Notes under the pieces: generated by a model
The model's input: the letters and a program-made list of their open reading frames with translations, nothing else
Databases searched by the model: none
What the model was told of the DNA's origin: nothing
Made by a program: the position numbers and the translations under genes
Source: Deinococcus hopiensis KR-140
Lineage (GTDB): Bacteria > Deinococcota > Deinococci > Deinococcales > Deinococcaceae
Assembly: GCA_943327755.2 (NCBI GenBank)
Contig: CALPYF020000006.1
Coordinates: forward strand, 1 to 64,000
DNA: 64,000 nucleotides
Reading direction: 5' to 3'
Shown here: positions 52,874 to 63,943 of the stretch, piece by piece
How the letters are laid out: each line of letters begins with the position of its first letter
Numbering within the stretch: the stretch's first letter is position 1

Positions 52874-53711
52874 CGGCGACCTCCAGCCGCCGCAGGCCCG
52901 CGCGCAGCGTGACCCGGCAGAGCAGCAGCAGGGCCAGCGTCCAGCCCAGTTGTGTGCCCAGCGCCGCCCACGCGGCCGCGCCGCTGGTGACGCCCACCCA
53001 CAGTTCCACGGTGGTGTTCAGCATGCCGGGAAAGGGCGTCCAGGCCAGCAGCGCACGGAACCACTCGGGGAAGAACGCCAGTGGCATCAGGAAGCCGCAG
53101 CCCAGGCCCAGCACCGCCCAGGCGAAGCGCCCGAACCCCACGGCGTCCGGGGACCAGAACGCCGCGCAGTTCACCAGGAAGCGGAACAGGAACCCGCAGG
53201 CCCAGGCCAGCAGGACGCTCAGGACGACCTGCGCCCAGGCGAGCGGGCCGGGCGGCCAGTTCAGGCCCCAGATGACCTGGAAGATCAGCAGCATGGGCAG
53301 GCCGCGCAGCACCAGCTGCCCCACGGCGCGCCCGGCGTCCTGCGCCGCCCAGAAGCCCAGCAGACTGGCGGGACGCAGCAGATCGGACGCGACCTCGCCC
53401 CGGTGGATGACCCGCATGAAATCGAACCAGCCGAACAGGCTGAAGGCCATGATGAATGCCTGCGTCAGACCGGTGTACGTGATGGCGTCCTGCGGGGTGT
53501 ACCCGGCGACCTGTGGGCGGGTGCCGAACAGCGCCAGCAGCACCGCGACGCGCAGCAGGCCGAAAAACGAGTTGGTGATCAGGCCCCACAGGGCCGCCTG
53601 CGGGTACGCGAACTGCCGCTGGAAGCCCAGCCGGGCCACCGCCCAGGGCAGCGCCAGCCGGGACCGGCGTGAAACGTGGCCCCCCGTGGGGGGGGCGGGC
53701 GTGGTGGTCAT
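52866..53711 (-). CDS. ABC-2 type exporter permease, first gene of the operon
   Basis: A 281-residue permease of the COG4587 group with about six helices (AQLGFQRQFAYP-like start ALPWAVARLGFQRQFAYPQA, YTGLTQAFIMAFSLFGWFDF, VIHRGEVASDLLRPASLLGF). COG4587, COG3694 and COG4586 proteins occur together as one exporter, as here. A Shine-Dalgarno GGAGGAGGG precedes the ATG at 53711. The operon continues through the ATPase, two small membrane proteins and a DNA glycosylase. Confidence 0.88.
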   Translation of the reverse strand: MTTTPAPPTGGHVSRRSRLALPWAVARLGFQRQFAYPQAALWGLITNSFFGLLRVAVLLALFGTRPQVAGYTPQDAITYTGLTQAFIMAFSLFGWFDFMRVIHRGEVASDLLRPASLLGFWAAQDAGRAVGQLVLRGLPMLLIFQVIWGLNWPPGPLAWAQVVLSVLLAWACGFLFRFLVNCAAFWSPDAVGFGRFAWAVLGLGCGFLMPLAFFPEWFRALLAWTPFPGMLNTTVELWVGVTSGAAAWAALGTQLGWTLALLLLCRVTLRAGLRRLEVAGG

Positions 53712-53888
53712 AGGTTCCCTCCTCCAGTTGCCGAACCGGAAGCGTTCAGGGTACCGGGGGAAGGAGGAAGGGGGAAATACGCCGGGTGGCGGAGTGGACA
53801 GGCGTCCGTCAGGGTTTCCTGAATGCCGGGCGCACCGGGCGCCCAGGTGTGGGCCTTACGCTGGGCGCACGTCAAAGGGAGGCTTCAC

Positions 53889-54623
53889 ATGATGGACATC
53901 TTCAACATGCTGGGCGGAATGGGACAGGCAGAGCAGCGTATCGGGCAGCAGGCGGGTACCACCCCGCAGCAGACGCAGGCGGCCATGGAGGCGGCCCTGC
54001 CGCTGCTGCTGGGCGCCCTGACCCGCAACGCGGCGCAGCCCGGCGGGCTGGACACCCTGGGCGGCGCGCTGGACCGCCACGACGGCAGCGCCTTGGACGC
54101 CTTCGCGCAGGGGCAGACGCCGGACACGCAGGATGGTCAGAAGATCCTGGGGCACGTGTTCGGCGGGCAGCAGGGACAGGCCGCGCAGGCCGTCAGCAAA
54201 CGCGCCGGGATCGACCCGCAGCTGGCCATGCAGATTCTGAGCATGCTGGCCCCGCTGGTCCTGGCGTACCTGGGCCGTCAGCGGCAGGGCGGCGGGACGG
54301 GCGCGAACACCGGTCAGACCGGTGGACAGGGCGGCCCGGATCTGGGCAGCATCCTGGGGGGCCTGGTCGGTGGGGGCGGTCTGGGCAGCGTGCTGGGCGG
54401 CATCCTGGGCGGCGGGCAGCACCGCGCTCCAGCGCAGCCGCAGTCGGGCAGTGTGCTGGGAGGCGGCAGTGTGCTGCCCGGCTACCCGGACGCGGGAGCC
54501 GCGCAGCCGGGCGCGACGGGTGGCAGCGGTGACCTGTTCGGCACCCTGAACCGCGCGCTCGACGGCGACGGGGACGGCAACGCCCTGAATGATCTGATCG
54601 GCATGTTCGGCAGGCGCCGCTAA
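53889..54623 (+). CDS. DUF937 domain protein
   Basis: A 244-residue protein. Residues 1-140 (MMDIFNMLGGMGQAEQRIGQ, QTQAAMEAALPLLLGALTRN, DGQKILGHVFGGQQGQAAQA, SKRAGIDPQLAMQILSMLAP) match DUF937, a helical domain of unknown function. The remainder is a Gly/Gln-rich low-complexity linker (LGSILGGLVGGGGLGSVLGG) ending in a short helix LNDLIGMFGRRR with a preceding DGDGDGNALND that resembles a calcium-binding loop. A clear GGGAGG lies before the ATG at 53889. Monocistronic. Confidence 0.85.
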   Translation: MMDIFNMLGGMGQAEQRIGQQAGTTPQQTQAAMEAALPLLLGALTRNAAQPGGLDTLGGALDRHDGSALDAFAQGQTPDTQDGQKILGHVFGGQQGQAAQAVSKRAGIDPQLAMQILSMLAPLVLAYLGRQRQGGGTGANTGQTGGQGGPDLGSILGGLVGGGGLGSVLGGILGGGQHRAPAQPQSGSVLGGGSVLPGYPDAGAAQPGATGGSGDLFGTLNRALDGDGDGNALNDLIGMFGRRR

Positions 54624-54626
54624 GCA

Positions 54627-54673
54627 GCAGAGGGGGGGGGCCCGGCAGCGTAGAGCACCGGGCCTCCCCCCTG
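54627..54673. terminator. Bidirectional terminator between DUF937 and aquaporin genes
   Basis: GCAGAGGGGGGGGCCCGG pairs with CCGGGCCTCCCCCCTGC with one mismatch region; strong stem between convergent genes. Confidence 0.75.
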
Positions 54674-54679
54674 CCTGTT

Positions 54680-55348
54680 TCAGTTCAGCTGTTCCGGCAC
54701 GCGGCGGGGCGTGAGCCCTTCCGTGAAGGCGGCCAGTCCCGCACCGACCACGGCGCCCAGGAGCGGCCCGGCCCAGTACACCCACTGGTCCGCCCAGTTC
54801 CCGCCGATCAGGGCGGGCCCGAAGGCGCGGGCGGGGTTCATGGCCGCGCCGGTCAGGGGGCCGGTGGCGAGGATGTCCATGACGATGGTCAGGCCCACGA
54901 TCAGGCCGCCCAGCACGTGCCGCTGGTGAATGGCGACCTTCACGATCACCAGCACCAGGAAGGCGGTGGTGATCACCTCGGCGAGCAGCCCGCCGCCGAG
55001 CGTGACGCCGTTGAGGGCGGGCGTGCCGTAGCCGATGGCCTGCATGCGGGCGGGTCCGGCGACGCCCAGCGACGCCAGGGCACCGAGGGCCGCGCCGATC
55101 AGCTGGGCGGGAATGAAGCTCAGGGTGGTGCGCCAGTCCTGGTGGCCGCTGAGGCTCAGGGCGACGCTGACAGCCGGGTTGAACTGCCCGCCGCTGACGG
55201 TGCCCAGGGCCATGGCCATCACGGCGATGGCCAGGCCGTGCGCGAAGGCGACGCCCAGCAGGGTGGCCTCGTTGCTGATGGCGAGCAGGCCCGCGAAGAC
55301 CAGTGCGAAGGTGCCGATCAGTTCGGCAGTGAGTTTCTGTGGTGACAT
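54680..55348 (-). CDS. Aquaporin / MIP family channel
   Basis: A 222-residue six-helix channel. Two NPA boxes are present: GGQFNPAVSVALSLSG and AAMNPARAFGPALIG. The first helix motif AELIGTFALVFAGLLAISNE is typical. The selectivity-filter region contains an Ala/Gly-rich lining (GYGTPALNG) and the residues favour a water-type (AqpZ) channel, but glycerol or other solute transport cannot be excluded. Length fits AqpZ. Start at 55348, 7 nt after TACAGT. Confidence 0.92.
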   Translation of the reverse strand: MSPQKLTAELIGTFALVFAGLLAISNEATLLGVAFAHGLAIAVMAMALGTVSGGQFNPAVSVALSLSGHQDWRTTLSFIPAQLIGAALGALASLGVAGPARMQAIGYGTPALNGVTLGGGLLAEVITTAFLVLVIVKVAIHQRHVLGGLIVGLTIVMDILATGPLTGAAMNPARAFGPALIGGNWADQWVYWAGPLLGAVVGAGLAAFTEGLTPRRVPEQLN

Positions 55349-55355
55349 CCGCGCC

Positions 55356-55361
55356 ACTGTA
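55356..55361 (-). promoter_or_regulatory. -10 box TACAGT of the aquaporin gene
   Basis: TACAGT ends 7 nt before the ATG at 55348. Confidence 0.6.
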
Positions 55362-55404
55362 CCGGCGGCGCGGATGACGGGACAATCACCCCGACTGGCG
55401 AGGC

Positions 55405-56358
<954 letters not shown>

Positions 56359-56365
56359 GGCGTTC

Positions 56366-56371
56366 AGGATA
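56366..56371 (-). promoter_or_regulatory. -10 box TATCCT of the cysteine synthase gene
   Basis: TATCCT ends 7 nt before the ATG at 56358. Confidence 0.65.
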
Positions 56372-56479
56372 GGCGCTGCCGGGCCGGGCGGTGGTGGCGG
56401 CGCAGACAGGTCGCCCCGAACGCCATAAGCGTCCGCCCGCGCCTGGGCTGGCGGGGCGGACGCGGCCAGGGATGAAGGC

Positions 56480-58243
56480 TCAGCTCAGGCGGTCGTCGGG
56501 CGCGACGGGCAGGGTCGCGGGACGGCGCTCGTCGGTGGTACCGGTCGTGGGCTGGGCGCTGGCCTGGGCGGGGTGCACGGGGTCGGGCTGGCTGTCCAGC
56601 GCGGCCTCGCCGGTCGCGTCGGGGCGGCTGGCGAGCGGGTCGAGGTCCGGGGTGTCCTTGTTCACGCTCTCCACAAGGATGTCGAGCACGTCGCCGTCGC
56701 GGGCGGCCTGCACGGCCTTGTGCGTGACGATCTCGCCGACGTTCAGGATGATGCTGTCGTCGGGTGCGAGGATCACGCGGGTGACGGGGCGGCCCAGCGC
56801 GTCGCGGACCTTCTGCTCCTGCGCGTCCTGCTGGCGCTGGTCGATGGCCTGTTCGGCCTGTTCGCGCTTGTCGCCCAGCCAGCTCTTGGCGCGGTCGAGG
56901 AGGTTCCCGGCGCTCTCGCTGACGCTGCCGAGGCCCTGGCTGACGGCGCTGGTGGCGCTCACGCCGGGGCGGGCACCGCCGGTCGTGGCGTCGATCAGGG
57001 CCTGCTGCGCGCCGACGTGCCTGGCGCGGTCCAGGATGGCGGGCGTGACGATCTGGCCCTGCGCGGCCACGAGGCTGCCGCCCGGGGCGCGCACGTCGGT
57101 CTTCACGCGGCGGCCGATGGTCGCCTCGGGGCTGTTCGGGTCGAGCTGCTGGCGCTGGCGCAGGCCCTCGACGCCGTCCTGGATGGCGCCACCGGTCGCG
57201 GCGGCGGTCAGGGCGGCGAGACGGCCGGTCTGCTCGGCGCGGTCGGCCTGGAAGCTGGTGATGGTCGCCCCGGCGGGCACGATGACTTCACCTGCGTCGG
57301 TGGTGATCTCGCTGCGGGCGGTCTTGCCGGTCACGTAGGCCTTCTGCCGTTCGGCGGTGGCGTCCTTGACGTCCTCGTAGGAGTCCTGCACGCGGTCTCG
57401 GGCGCTGCCGTAGGCGTCGGCGATCACGCCGCCGGTCGCGGCGGTGGCGAGCGCGGCAAGTTTCCCGGCAGCCTCGGCGTCGTCGGCGTGCGCGGCGGTG
57501 ATCGTCTCGCCCTTGGCGACGATCAGGTGGCCGTCGGCAGCGGTGATGTCCCCCCCGGCGGTCTTGCCGACCACATATTCCTTCTGGCGTTCGCGGGTGG
57601 CCTCGGCGATGTTCTCGTAGGCGCCCTTGACCCCGTCGGCGGCGTTGCCGTAAGCGTCCTTGATGCCCTCGGCGGCGTTCTGGTACGCGCCGCTGAGGCT
57701 CTCACCGGCGCTGCTCAGGGCGCCCTTGATGCCGCCGTCCTCCTGCTCCTGCATGGCCTGCGCGACGCTGATGGGCACGATGGCGGTGTCGGTGCCGATC
57801 TGCACGCTCTCGGGCGCGGGCACGAAGGTGCGGCCGCTGCTCAGGTCGGCGAACAGGCCGCCGGTGGCCTCGTAGCCCTCGACGCGGCCGGTGTGCTCGT
57901 CGAAGAACACGTCGGCGATGCGGCCCAGATTCTGCCCGTCGGTGGTCAGCAGGGTCAGGCCGATCAGGCTGGTCTTGCTGTCCAGCGCCTCTTTCAGGCG
58001 GCCGTCCTCGCGGGTGGTGGTGATGTCGTCGGCGCTGCCGATCATGATGGCGTCCTCACCGACGCTGCGGATGCGGTCGAAGGGCACGACCTTCGCGGCG
58101 CTGAACCAGCCGCCCTCGTCGACGAGCAGGCCCAGCACCTGGTTGGCCTGGTGGTCGAAGATGACGTCGTGCACGCGGTCGACCTTCTCGCCCGTGCTGA
58201 CTGCGACGATGTTTCGGTTCAGGATGTCTTTGCCTTTGATCAT
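56480..58243 (-). CDS. PRC-barrel repeat protein with LEA-like segments
   Basis: A 587-residue protein. Residues about 1-85 and 90-160 are two PRC-barrel domains (ILNRNIVAVSTGEKVDRVHD, VFFDEHTGRVEGYEATGG). Residues about 175-225 form amphipathic Ala/Glu/Tyr helices (GAYQNAAEGIKDAYGNAADG) like LEA proteins. At least four diverged repeats follow: each has a strand pair (GKTAGGDITAADGHLIVAKG, GKTARSEITTDAGEVIVPAG, RRVKTDVRAPGGSLVAAQG, VTRVILAPDDSIILNVGE) and a helix (EAAGKLAALATAATGG). The last 60 residues are disordered. A GGAG lies before the ATG. It forms an operon with the 44-residue membrane protein upstream. Confidence 0.8.
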   Translation of the reverse strand: MIKGKDILNRNIVAVSTGEKVDRVHDVIFDHQANQVLGLLVDEGGWFSAAKVVPFDRIRSVGEDAIMIGSADDITTTREDGRLKEALDSKTSLIGLTLLTTDGQNLGRIADVFFDEHTGRVEGYEATGGLFADLSSGRTFVPAPESVQIGTDTAIVPISVAQAMQEQEDGGIKGALSSAGESLSGAYQNAAEGIKDAYGNAADGVKGAYENIAEATRERQKEYVVGKTAGGDITAADGHLIVAKGETITAAHADDAEAAGKLAALATAATGGVIADAYGSARDRVQDSYEDVKDATAERQKAYVTGKTARSEITTDAGEVIVPAGATITSFQADRAEQTGRLAALTAAATGGAIQDGVEGLRQRQQLDPNSPEATIGRRVKTDVRAPGGSLVAAQGQIVTPAILDRARHVGAQQALIDATTGGARPGVSATSAVSQGLGSVSESAGNLLDRAKSWLGDKREQAEQAIDQRQQDAQEQKVRDALGRPVTRVILAPDDSIILNVGEIVTHKAVQAARDGDVLDILVESVNKDTPDLDPLASRPDATGEAALDSQPDPVHPAQASAQPTTGTTDERRPATLPVAPDDRLS

Positions 58244-58263
58244 GGGGTCTCCAGGGATGGGCG

Positions 58264-58398
58264 TCAGAAGCCCAGGTTGAGCAGGCCCTGCGGCTTGAGG
58301 TACAGGAAGTACGCCAGCAGGAACAGGATGATGAGCACGGCGAGGACGAGCAGGATGCGGCCTCCGCTGCCTCCGGGTTTGCCTTTCAGTCGGGTCAT
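58264..58398 (-). CDS. 44-residue single-span membrane protein
   Basis: Encodes MTRLKGKPGGSGGRILLVLA followed by more hydrophobic residues and ending LYLKPQGLLNLGF: one membrane span (about residues 14-34) with a basic N-terminus. A strong GGAGG at the right distance precedes the ATG at 58398. It lies 20 nt upstream of the PRC-barrel gene on the same strand, so it is its operon partner and may anchor or assist that protein. Confidence 0.75.
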   Translation of the reverse strand: MTRLKGKPGGSGGRILLVLAVLIILFLLAYFLYLKPQGLLNLGF

Positions 58399-58503
58399 GG
58401 TGCCTCCAGGAGCGAGTCTAGGAAGTGGGGCGTGACGTTCCGTGGGGAAGCCCTGACGCTGGCTTGACTGAACCTTGCGGCCCTCTTTAGGCGGCAGGGG
58501 GGC

Positions 58504-58509
58504 TAGCCT
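58504..58509 (+). promoter_or_regulatory. -10 box TAGCCT of the P-loop NTPase gene
   Basis: TAGCCT ends 7 nt before the ATG at 58517. Confidence 0.6.
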
Positions 58510-58516
58510 GGGCGGC

Positions 58517-59307
58517 ATGAGTGCCTCCTCCCCTGCCCTGCCGTTCCTGCGTGCGCCCGGCGCGCCGCCCGCCCCCCGTGAACGTGCCCTGGCGGCGCTG
58601 CCGCTGACCGTGCTGGTGGGCGTGACCGGGGTGGGCAAGAGCACGGCGCTGGCGGCGCTGACCGGCGCGGACGCGGGCATGCGGGTCCTGCCGGACCGGC
58701 GGGAGGTGACGGACGCCGTGATGATCCTGCCCGCGACCGGCGGCGCGCCCGTGCGGGACCGCGAGGACCGCTTCCGGCTGACGGCGGCGTACCGGCAGAG
58801 CCATCCGGGTGGAATGGCGCAGGCGCTGGGGTCGCTGATCGCGGACGTGAACCACTGGGGTGAGGCGCCGGTATTCGACGGGCTGCGCGGCCTGGAAGAG
58901 GTGGGGTACGCGGCGCAGGCGTTCCCCGCGTGGCGGTTCGTGGCGCTGGGCGCGCCGGACGCGGTGCGGGTGCGGCGGCTGCTGGGCCGCGCGGACGCCT
59001 TCGATCAGGTGGGGGCGGACGGGGGCGGGGCGCTGCGCGAGGAGCTGGCGGCGCTGACCGGCGTGGACGCGGTGTTCGGCCCGGCCGAACTGGATGACTT
59101 GGCCGCGCTGGTGCAGGCGGGGTTCGCCCCGGCGGACGTGCTGGCGAAGGTGAAGATCGTGGTGTCCGAACGCCGCAACTACGACCCGGCGGCGGCCGAG
59201 GCGTTCCTGCGGACCCTGCCGCCCGCGCGGGCGCTGGTGCTGGACACCGTGGCGCTGGACCCGGCGGGCGTGGCGGCGGCGGTGCAGGCCTGGGTGGGGG
59301 GGGCGGC

Positions 59308-59311
<4 letters not shown>
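58517..59311 (+). CDS. P-loop NTPase of unknown role
   Basis: A 264-residue protein with Walker A GVTGVGKST (about residues 36-44) near the N-terminus. Later parts (VTDAVMILPATGGAPVRDRE, RFRLTAAYRQSHPGGMAQAL, PVFDGLRGLEEVGYAAQAFP, RFVALGAPDAVRVRRLLGR) recall nucleoside- or small-molecule kinases. VFDG may be Walker B and the Arg-rich VRVRRLLGR a lid-like element. No named family was recognised. The stop overlaps the GTG of the next gene, so the pair is translationally coupled and may form one pathway. Confidence 0.72.
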
Positions 59312-60399
<1,088 letters not shown>

Positions 60400-60499
60400 A
60401 GAACCTGTCCAGGCAGTTCCAGCCGCACAATCCCCGAGGTCTCACCTGAAGGGACCGCCGGGTCATATGCCTGTCATGGTTGCCCTTCAATAATGAGGT

Positions 60500-60766
60500 A
60501 TGCCTCAAGAGATGCTTAACGCTCTGCTGCTCCCACTGCTCTTCAGCATGGCGGGCGGCACCTTCGTGTTCCTGCGCCGCCCGGACCAGCGCGCCCGCGG
60601 GCTGCTGGTCATGATCCTCTTCCAGCTCGTCGGCGCCGCCGGGAACGTCATGCAGTCCAGCCCGGAACTGTACGCGCTGCTGTGCGTGCACGCACTGGTC
60701 GTGCTGGTCCTGATGACGCGGCACCTGCAGGCGCCGAAGGCGTCCACCCAGCCCAGCGGCGACTGA
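60500..60766 (+). CDS. Small membrane protein of unknown function
   Basis: An 88-residue protein with three hydrophobic stretches (about 5-22, 33-50, 56-73) and a charged C-terminus. No family recognised. The ATG at 60500 follows AATGAGGT, which contains a weak Shine-Dalgarno. It is followed by a strong terminator and stands alone. Confidence 0.6.
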   Translation: MPQEMLNALLLPLLFSMAGGTFVFLRRPDQRARGLLVMILFQLVGAAGNVMQSSPELYALLCVHALVVLVLMTRHLQAPKASTQPSGD

Positions 60767-60778
60767 TCCACCCCACGT

Positions 60779-60827
60779 GAACGGTGCAGGGCGGCCCACC
60801 CACAAGAGGGGCCGCCCTGCACCGTTC
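60779..60827. terminator. Strong terminator upstream of clpS
   Basis: Perfect 19-bp stem GAACGGTGCAGGGCGGCCC (60779-60797) with its complement at 60809-60827, 11-nt loop. Confidence 0.8.
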
Positions 60828-60885
60828 AGGCGCCGCCCCGGGCCGCACCGTGAGGGCCGCCGCAGCCGGGGCGGGCCCGGGCAGG

Positions 60886-60891
60886 TACACT
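60886..60891 (+). promoter_or_regulatory. -10 box TACACT of clpS-clpA
   Basis: TACACT ends 7 nt before the clpS ATG at 60899. Confidence 0.65.
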
Positions 60892-60898
60892 CGGGCGC

Positions 60899-61216
60899 AT
60901 GACGCGCCGGGACCAAGACTCGCGCACCCAGACGCTGGAACGCACGCATACGCAGCGGCCCCGCCTGTTCCGGGTGCTGCTGCTGAACGACGACTACACG
61001 CCCATGGAATTCGTGGTGATGGTCCTGCAACGCTACTTCCGCAAGGCGGAGCAGGAGGCGGAACTGATCATGCTGGCGGTGCATCACAAGGGGCAGGGCG
61101 TGGCCGGCGTGTACACCCGCGACGTGGCGGAGACGAAGGTCGCGCAGGTCATGAACCACGCGCGGCGTGACGGGCACCCCCTGCGGGTCGTGGCGGAACC
61201 GGAGCCGGACGCATGA
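60899..61216 (+). CDS. clpS: ATP-dependent Clp protease adaptor ClpS
   Basis: ClpS delivers N-degron substrates to ClpA. The 105-residue product has the core LLLNDDYTPMEFVVMVLQRY and FRKAEQEAELIMLAVHHKGQ then GVAGVYTRDVAETKVAQV, with the substrate-pocket Asn-Asp of LNDDYTPM and the His in VHHKG. The N-terminal 20 residues form the flexible arm that enters ClpA. The stop overlaps the clpA start by 4 nt. Leaderless promoter 7 nt upstream. Confidence 0.95.
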   Translation: MTRRDQDSRTQTLERTHTQRPRLFRVLLLNDDYTPMEFVVMVLQRYFRKAEQEAELIMLAVHHKGQGVAGVYTRDVAETKVAQVMNHARRDGHPLRVVAEPEPDA

Positions 61217-63429
61217 TCGGCGATCACCTGCAGGTCACGATCGGCCGCGCGGCGGACTACGCGCGCGAGGCGGGGCATGAACTGGTGACGCTGGAGCACC
61301 TGCTGCTGGCCCTGACGCACGACCCGGAGGCGCGCGAGGCGCTGCTGGCGGTGGGCGTGGACGTGGAGCGGCTGCGTGAGGATCTTCAGGCGCTGCTGGC
61401 GGAGTTCGAGACCGTGCCGGACGCCGAGCCGGATTTCACGCTGGGCGTGCACCGGGTCGTGGAGGGCGCGGTGTTGCAGTTGCACGCCAGCGGCAAGGGG
61501 CACGAGGTCGCGGACGGCGCGCGGGTTCTCGTGGAGCTGCTGGAGGAACCGGACAGTCCGGCGCGCGCGGCGCTGGAGGCGCGGGGGGCGTCGCGGCTGG
61601 ACGTGCTGGGTTTCGTGTCGCACGGCGCGGCGAAGGTGCCGGGCCGCGAGCGGGAGCGGCGCTTGGCGGGCGTGGACGGCCCGGCCCCCGAGGCGGCCCC
61701 GGAGGAGGTGGACCCGCTGGAGGCCTACGCCGCCGACCTGACGGCGCAGGCGCGCGCCGGGGTGTTCGATCCGGTAATCGGGCGGACGTCGGAACTGGAG
61801 CGCGTGGTGCATGTGCTCGCGCGGCGCGGGAAGAACAATCCAGTGCTGGTCGGCGAGCCGGGCGTGGGCAAGACGGCGCTGGCCGAGGGCCTCGCGCAGC
61901 GGGTCGTGGACGGACAGGCGCCGGGCTTCCTGCGGGGCGCGTCGGTCTATGCGCTGGATCTGGGGGCGCTGCTGGCGGGCACCCGCTACCGGGGTGATTT
62001 CGAGGCGCGGCTGAAGGCGGTCCTCACCGCGCTGGACGGGCAGAACGCGGTGTTGTTCATCGACGAACTGCACACCCTGGTGGGCGCCGGGGCCACCGAG
62101 GGCGGCAGCGTGGACGCCGCGAACCTCCTCAAACCGGCCCTCGCGCGGGGCAAGCTGCGGGTGCTGGGGGCGACCACGCCGGCGGAACTGCGGCACCTGG
62201 AGAAGGACCGGGCGCTGTGGCGCCGCTTCCAGACCGTCGAGGTGCCCGAGCCGTCCGAGGAGGACGCGCTGAAGATCGTACAGGGGCTGGCCGGGCGGTA
62301 CGAGGCGCACCACGGGGTGACGTTCACGCCGGGTGCGCTGGACGCGGCGGTGCGGCTGTCGGTGCGGCACCTACGCGACCGCTTCCTGCCGGACAAGGCC
62401 ATCGACGTGCTGGACGAGGCGGGCGCGGCCCGCAGCAGTGCCGGGAAGGGCGGCACCATCGACGTGCCGGACGTCGAGGGCACGGTGGCCCGCATGGCCC
62501 GCGTGCCGCTGGGCGCTGTGAAGGCCGAGGAGGTCACGTCCCTGGCAACGCTGGAGGTGGATCTGAAAGCGCGGGTGTTCGGGCAGGACGCGGCGGTGGG
62601 CGCCGTGGCGAGCGCCGTGAAACTGGCCCGCGCGGGGCTGCGCGATCCGCAGAAGCCGCAGGGGGCGTTCCTGTTCGCCGGGCCGACCGGGGTGGGCAAG
62701 ACCGAACTGGCCCGCGCGCTGGCCGAGCGGCTGGGCATTCACCTGGCGCGGTTCGACATGAGCGAGTACCAGGAGGCGCACACGGTCGCGCGGCTGATCG
62801 GCGCGCCCCCCGGGTACGTGGGCTTCGATCAGGGGGGCCTGCTGACGGACGCCGTGGCGAAGCACCCGCACGCGGTGCTGCTGCTGGATGAGATCGAGAA
62901 GGCCCACCCGGACGTGTACAACGTGTTCCTGCAACTCATGGATCACGGGACGCTGACGGACCACACCGGGAAGAAGGTGGACGGGCGCGGCCTGATCCTG
63001 GTGTTCACCACGAACGCCGGGGCGGCCGACGCGTCGCGGCCCGCACTGGGTTTCGGGCGCTCGGGCCGCGCGGGCGAGGAGGCGGAGGCCGTGAAGCGCA
63101 TGTTCACGCCGGAGTTCCGCAACCGCCTGGACGGCGTGCTGCACTTCGCGCCGCTGCCCCCGGACGTGATGGGCGGCGTGGTGGACAAGTTCATGCGGGA
63201 GTTGCAGGTGCAGCTGGAGGAACGCGGCGTGACCCTGACCGTGACCCCGGCGGCGCGCGCGCGGCTGGCGGCGCTGGGGTACGACCCGCTCATGGGCGCG
63301 CGGCCCCTGGCACGCGTGATCGAGGCGCAGCTGAAGCGCCCGCTGGCGGACCTGATGCTGTTCGGCCGCCTGAAAGGTGGTGGGCGCGTGAGGGTGGGCG
63401 TCAAGGACGGCAGCTTTACCTTCACTTAA
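61213..63429 (+). CDS. clpA: ATP-dependent Clp protease ATP-binding subunit ClpA
   Basis: ClpA is a ring AAA+ unfoldase that feeds substrates to ClpP. The 738-residue product has an N-domain (about 1-145), a first AAA module with Walker A GEPGVGKTALAEGLAQRV (about residues 214-231) and Walker B VLFIDELHTLVGAG, and a second module with GPTGVGKTELARALAERLGI (about 490) and LLLDEIEKAHPDVYNVFLQL. PLMGARPLARVIEAQLKRPL is the sensor-2 block. The ClpP-loop tripeptide is replaced or not obvious, so pairing with ClpP is inferred. Coupled to clpS by overlapping ATGA. Confidence 0.95.
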   Translation: MIGDHLQVTIGRAADYAREAGHELVTLEHLLLALTHDPEAREALLAVGVDVERLREDLQALLAEFETVPDAEPDFTLGVHRVVEGAVLQLHASGKGHEVADGARVLVELLEEPDSPARAALEARGASRLDVLGFVSHGAAKVPGRERERRLAGVDGPAPEAAPEEVDPLEAYAADLTAQARAGVFDPVIGRTSELERVVHVLARRGKNNPVLVGEPGVGKTALAEGLAQRVVDGQAPGFLRGASVYALDLGALLAGTRYRGDFEARLKAVLTALDGQNAVLFIDELHTLVGAGATEGGSVDAANLLKPALARGKLRVLGATTPAELRHLEKDRALWRRFQTVEVPEPSEEDALKIVQGLAGRYEAHHGVTFTPGALDAAVRLSVRHLRDRFLPDKAIDVLDEAGAARSSAGKGGTIDVPDVEGTVARMARVPLGAVKAEEVTSLATLEVDLKARVFGQDAAVGAVASAVKLARAGLRDPQKPQGAFLFAGPTGVGKTELARALAERLGIHLARFDMSEYQEAHTVARLIGAPPGYVGFDQGGLLTDAVAKHPHAVLLLDEIEKAHPDVYNVFLQLMDHGTLTDHTGKKVDGRGLILVFTTNAGAADASRPALGFGRSGRAGEEAEAVKRMFTPEFRNRLDGVLHFAPLPPDVMGGVVDKFMRELQVQLEERGVTLTVTPAARARLAALGYDPLMGARPLARVIEAQLKRPLADLMLFGRLKGGGRVRVGVKDGSFTFT

Positions 63430-63505
63430 TTTCGCGTGCTGGACGTAAAGATTCCCTGGGATTGTCCTCACATGAGAACCGCCGGAAATCGGGAAGATGG
63501 CAGTC

Positions 63506-63925
63506 ATGAAACCCACCCTGCTGGCCCTCCTGACCGCTGCCCTCCTCGCCTCCTGCGCGCCGAAGACCGAGACCACCGAGACCTCCACCGACGGCACCAC
63601 GACGACCACCACGACCGATACCGGCGTGGCCGCTGACAGCACCATGAACAACGGCGACAGCGCCAACACCAGCGAAGAGATGGACATGGCGGCTGGCGAC
63701 GGCCTTGAAGGTATGGTCATGAACTTCGACGGCACCGCCAAGACGTTCGGCCTGAACGAGGACGACAAGAACTACGAAGTCAGCGTGACCGACACCACCA
63801 CCTACGAAGGCAACGCCACCACCGCCGACGACTTCTTCGGCACGGACCGCAACAACGCGAACGTCGCCGTGGAAGGCGAGATCGAAGGCACCAAGCTGGT
63901 CGCCAGCAAGATCACCCTCAACTAA
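63506..63925 (+). CDS. Small Thr/Asp-rich lipoprotein
   Basis: A 139-residue lipoprotein: MKPTLLALLTAALLASCAPK with lipobox LASC (Cys 17), then a Thr-rich spacer (ETTETSTDGTTTTTTTDTG), an acidic middle (NNGDSANTSEEMDMAAGDG) and a C-terminal beta domain (LEGMVMNFDGTAKTFGLNED, VAVEGEIEGTKLVASKITLN), which resembles small OB-like modules. The start ATG at 63506 is the natural signal-peptide start; an ATG at 63497 would add three residues. Function unknown; likely envelope-bound. Confidence 0.7.
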   Translation: MKPTLLALLTAALLASCAPKTETTETSTDGTTTTTTTDTGVAADSTMNNGDSANTSEEMDMAAGDGLEGMVMNFDGTAKTFGLNEDDKNYEVSVTDTTTYEGNATTADDFFGTDRNNANVAVEGEIEGTKLVASKITLN

Positions 63926-63943
63926 ACCACTCCACACGCCGGG

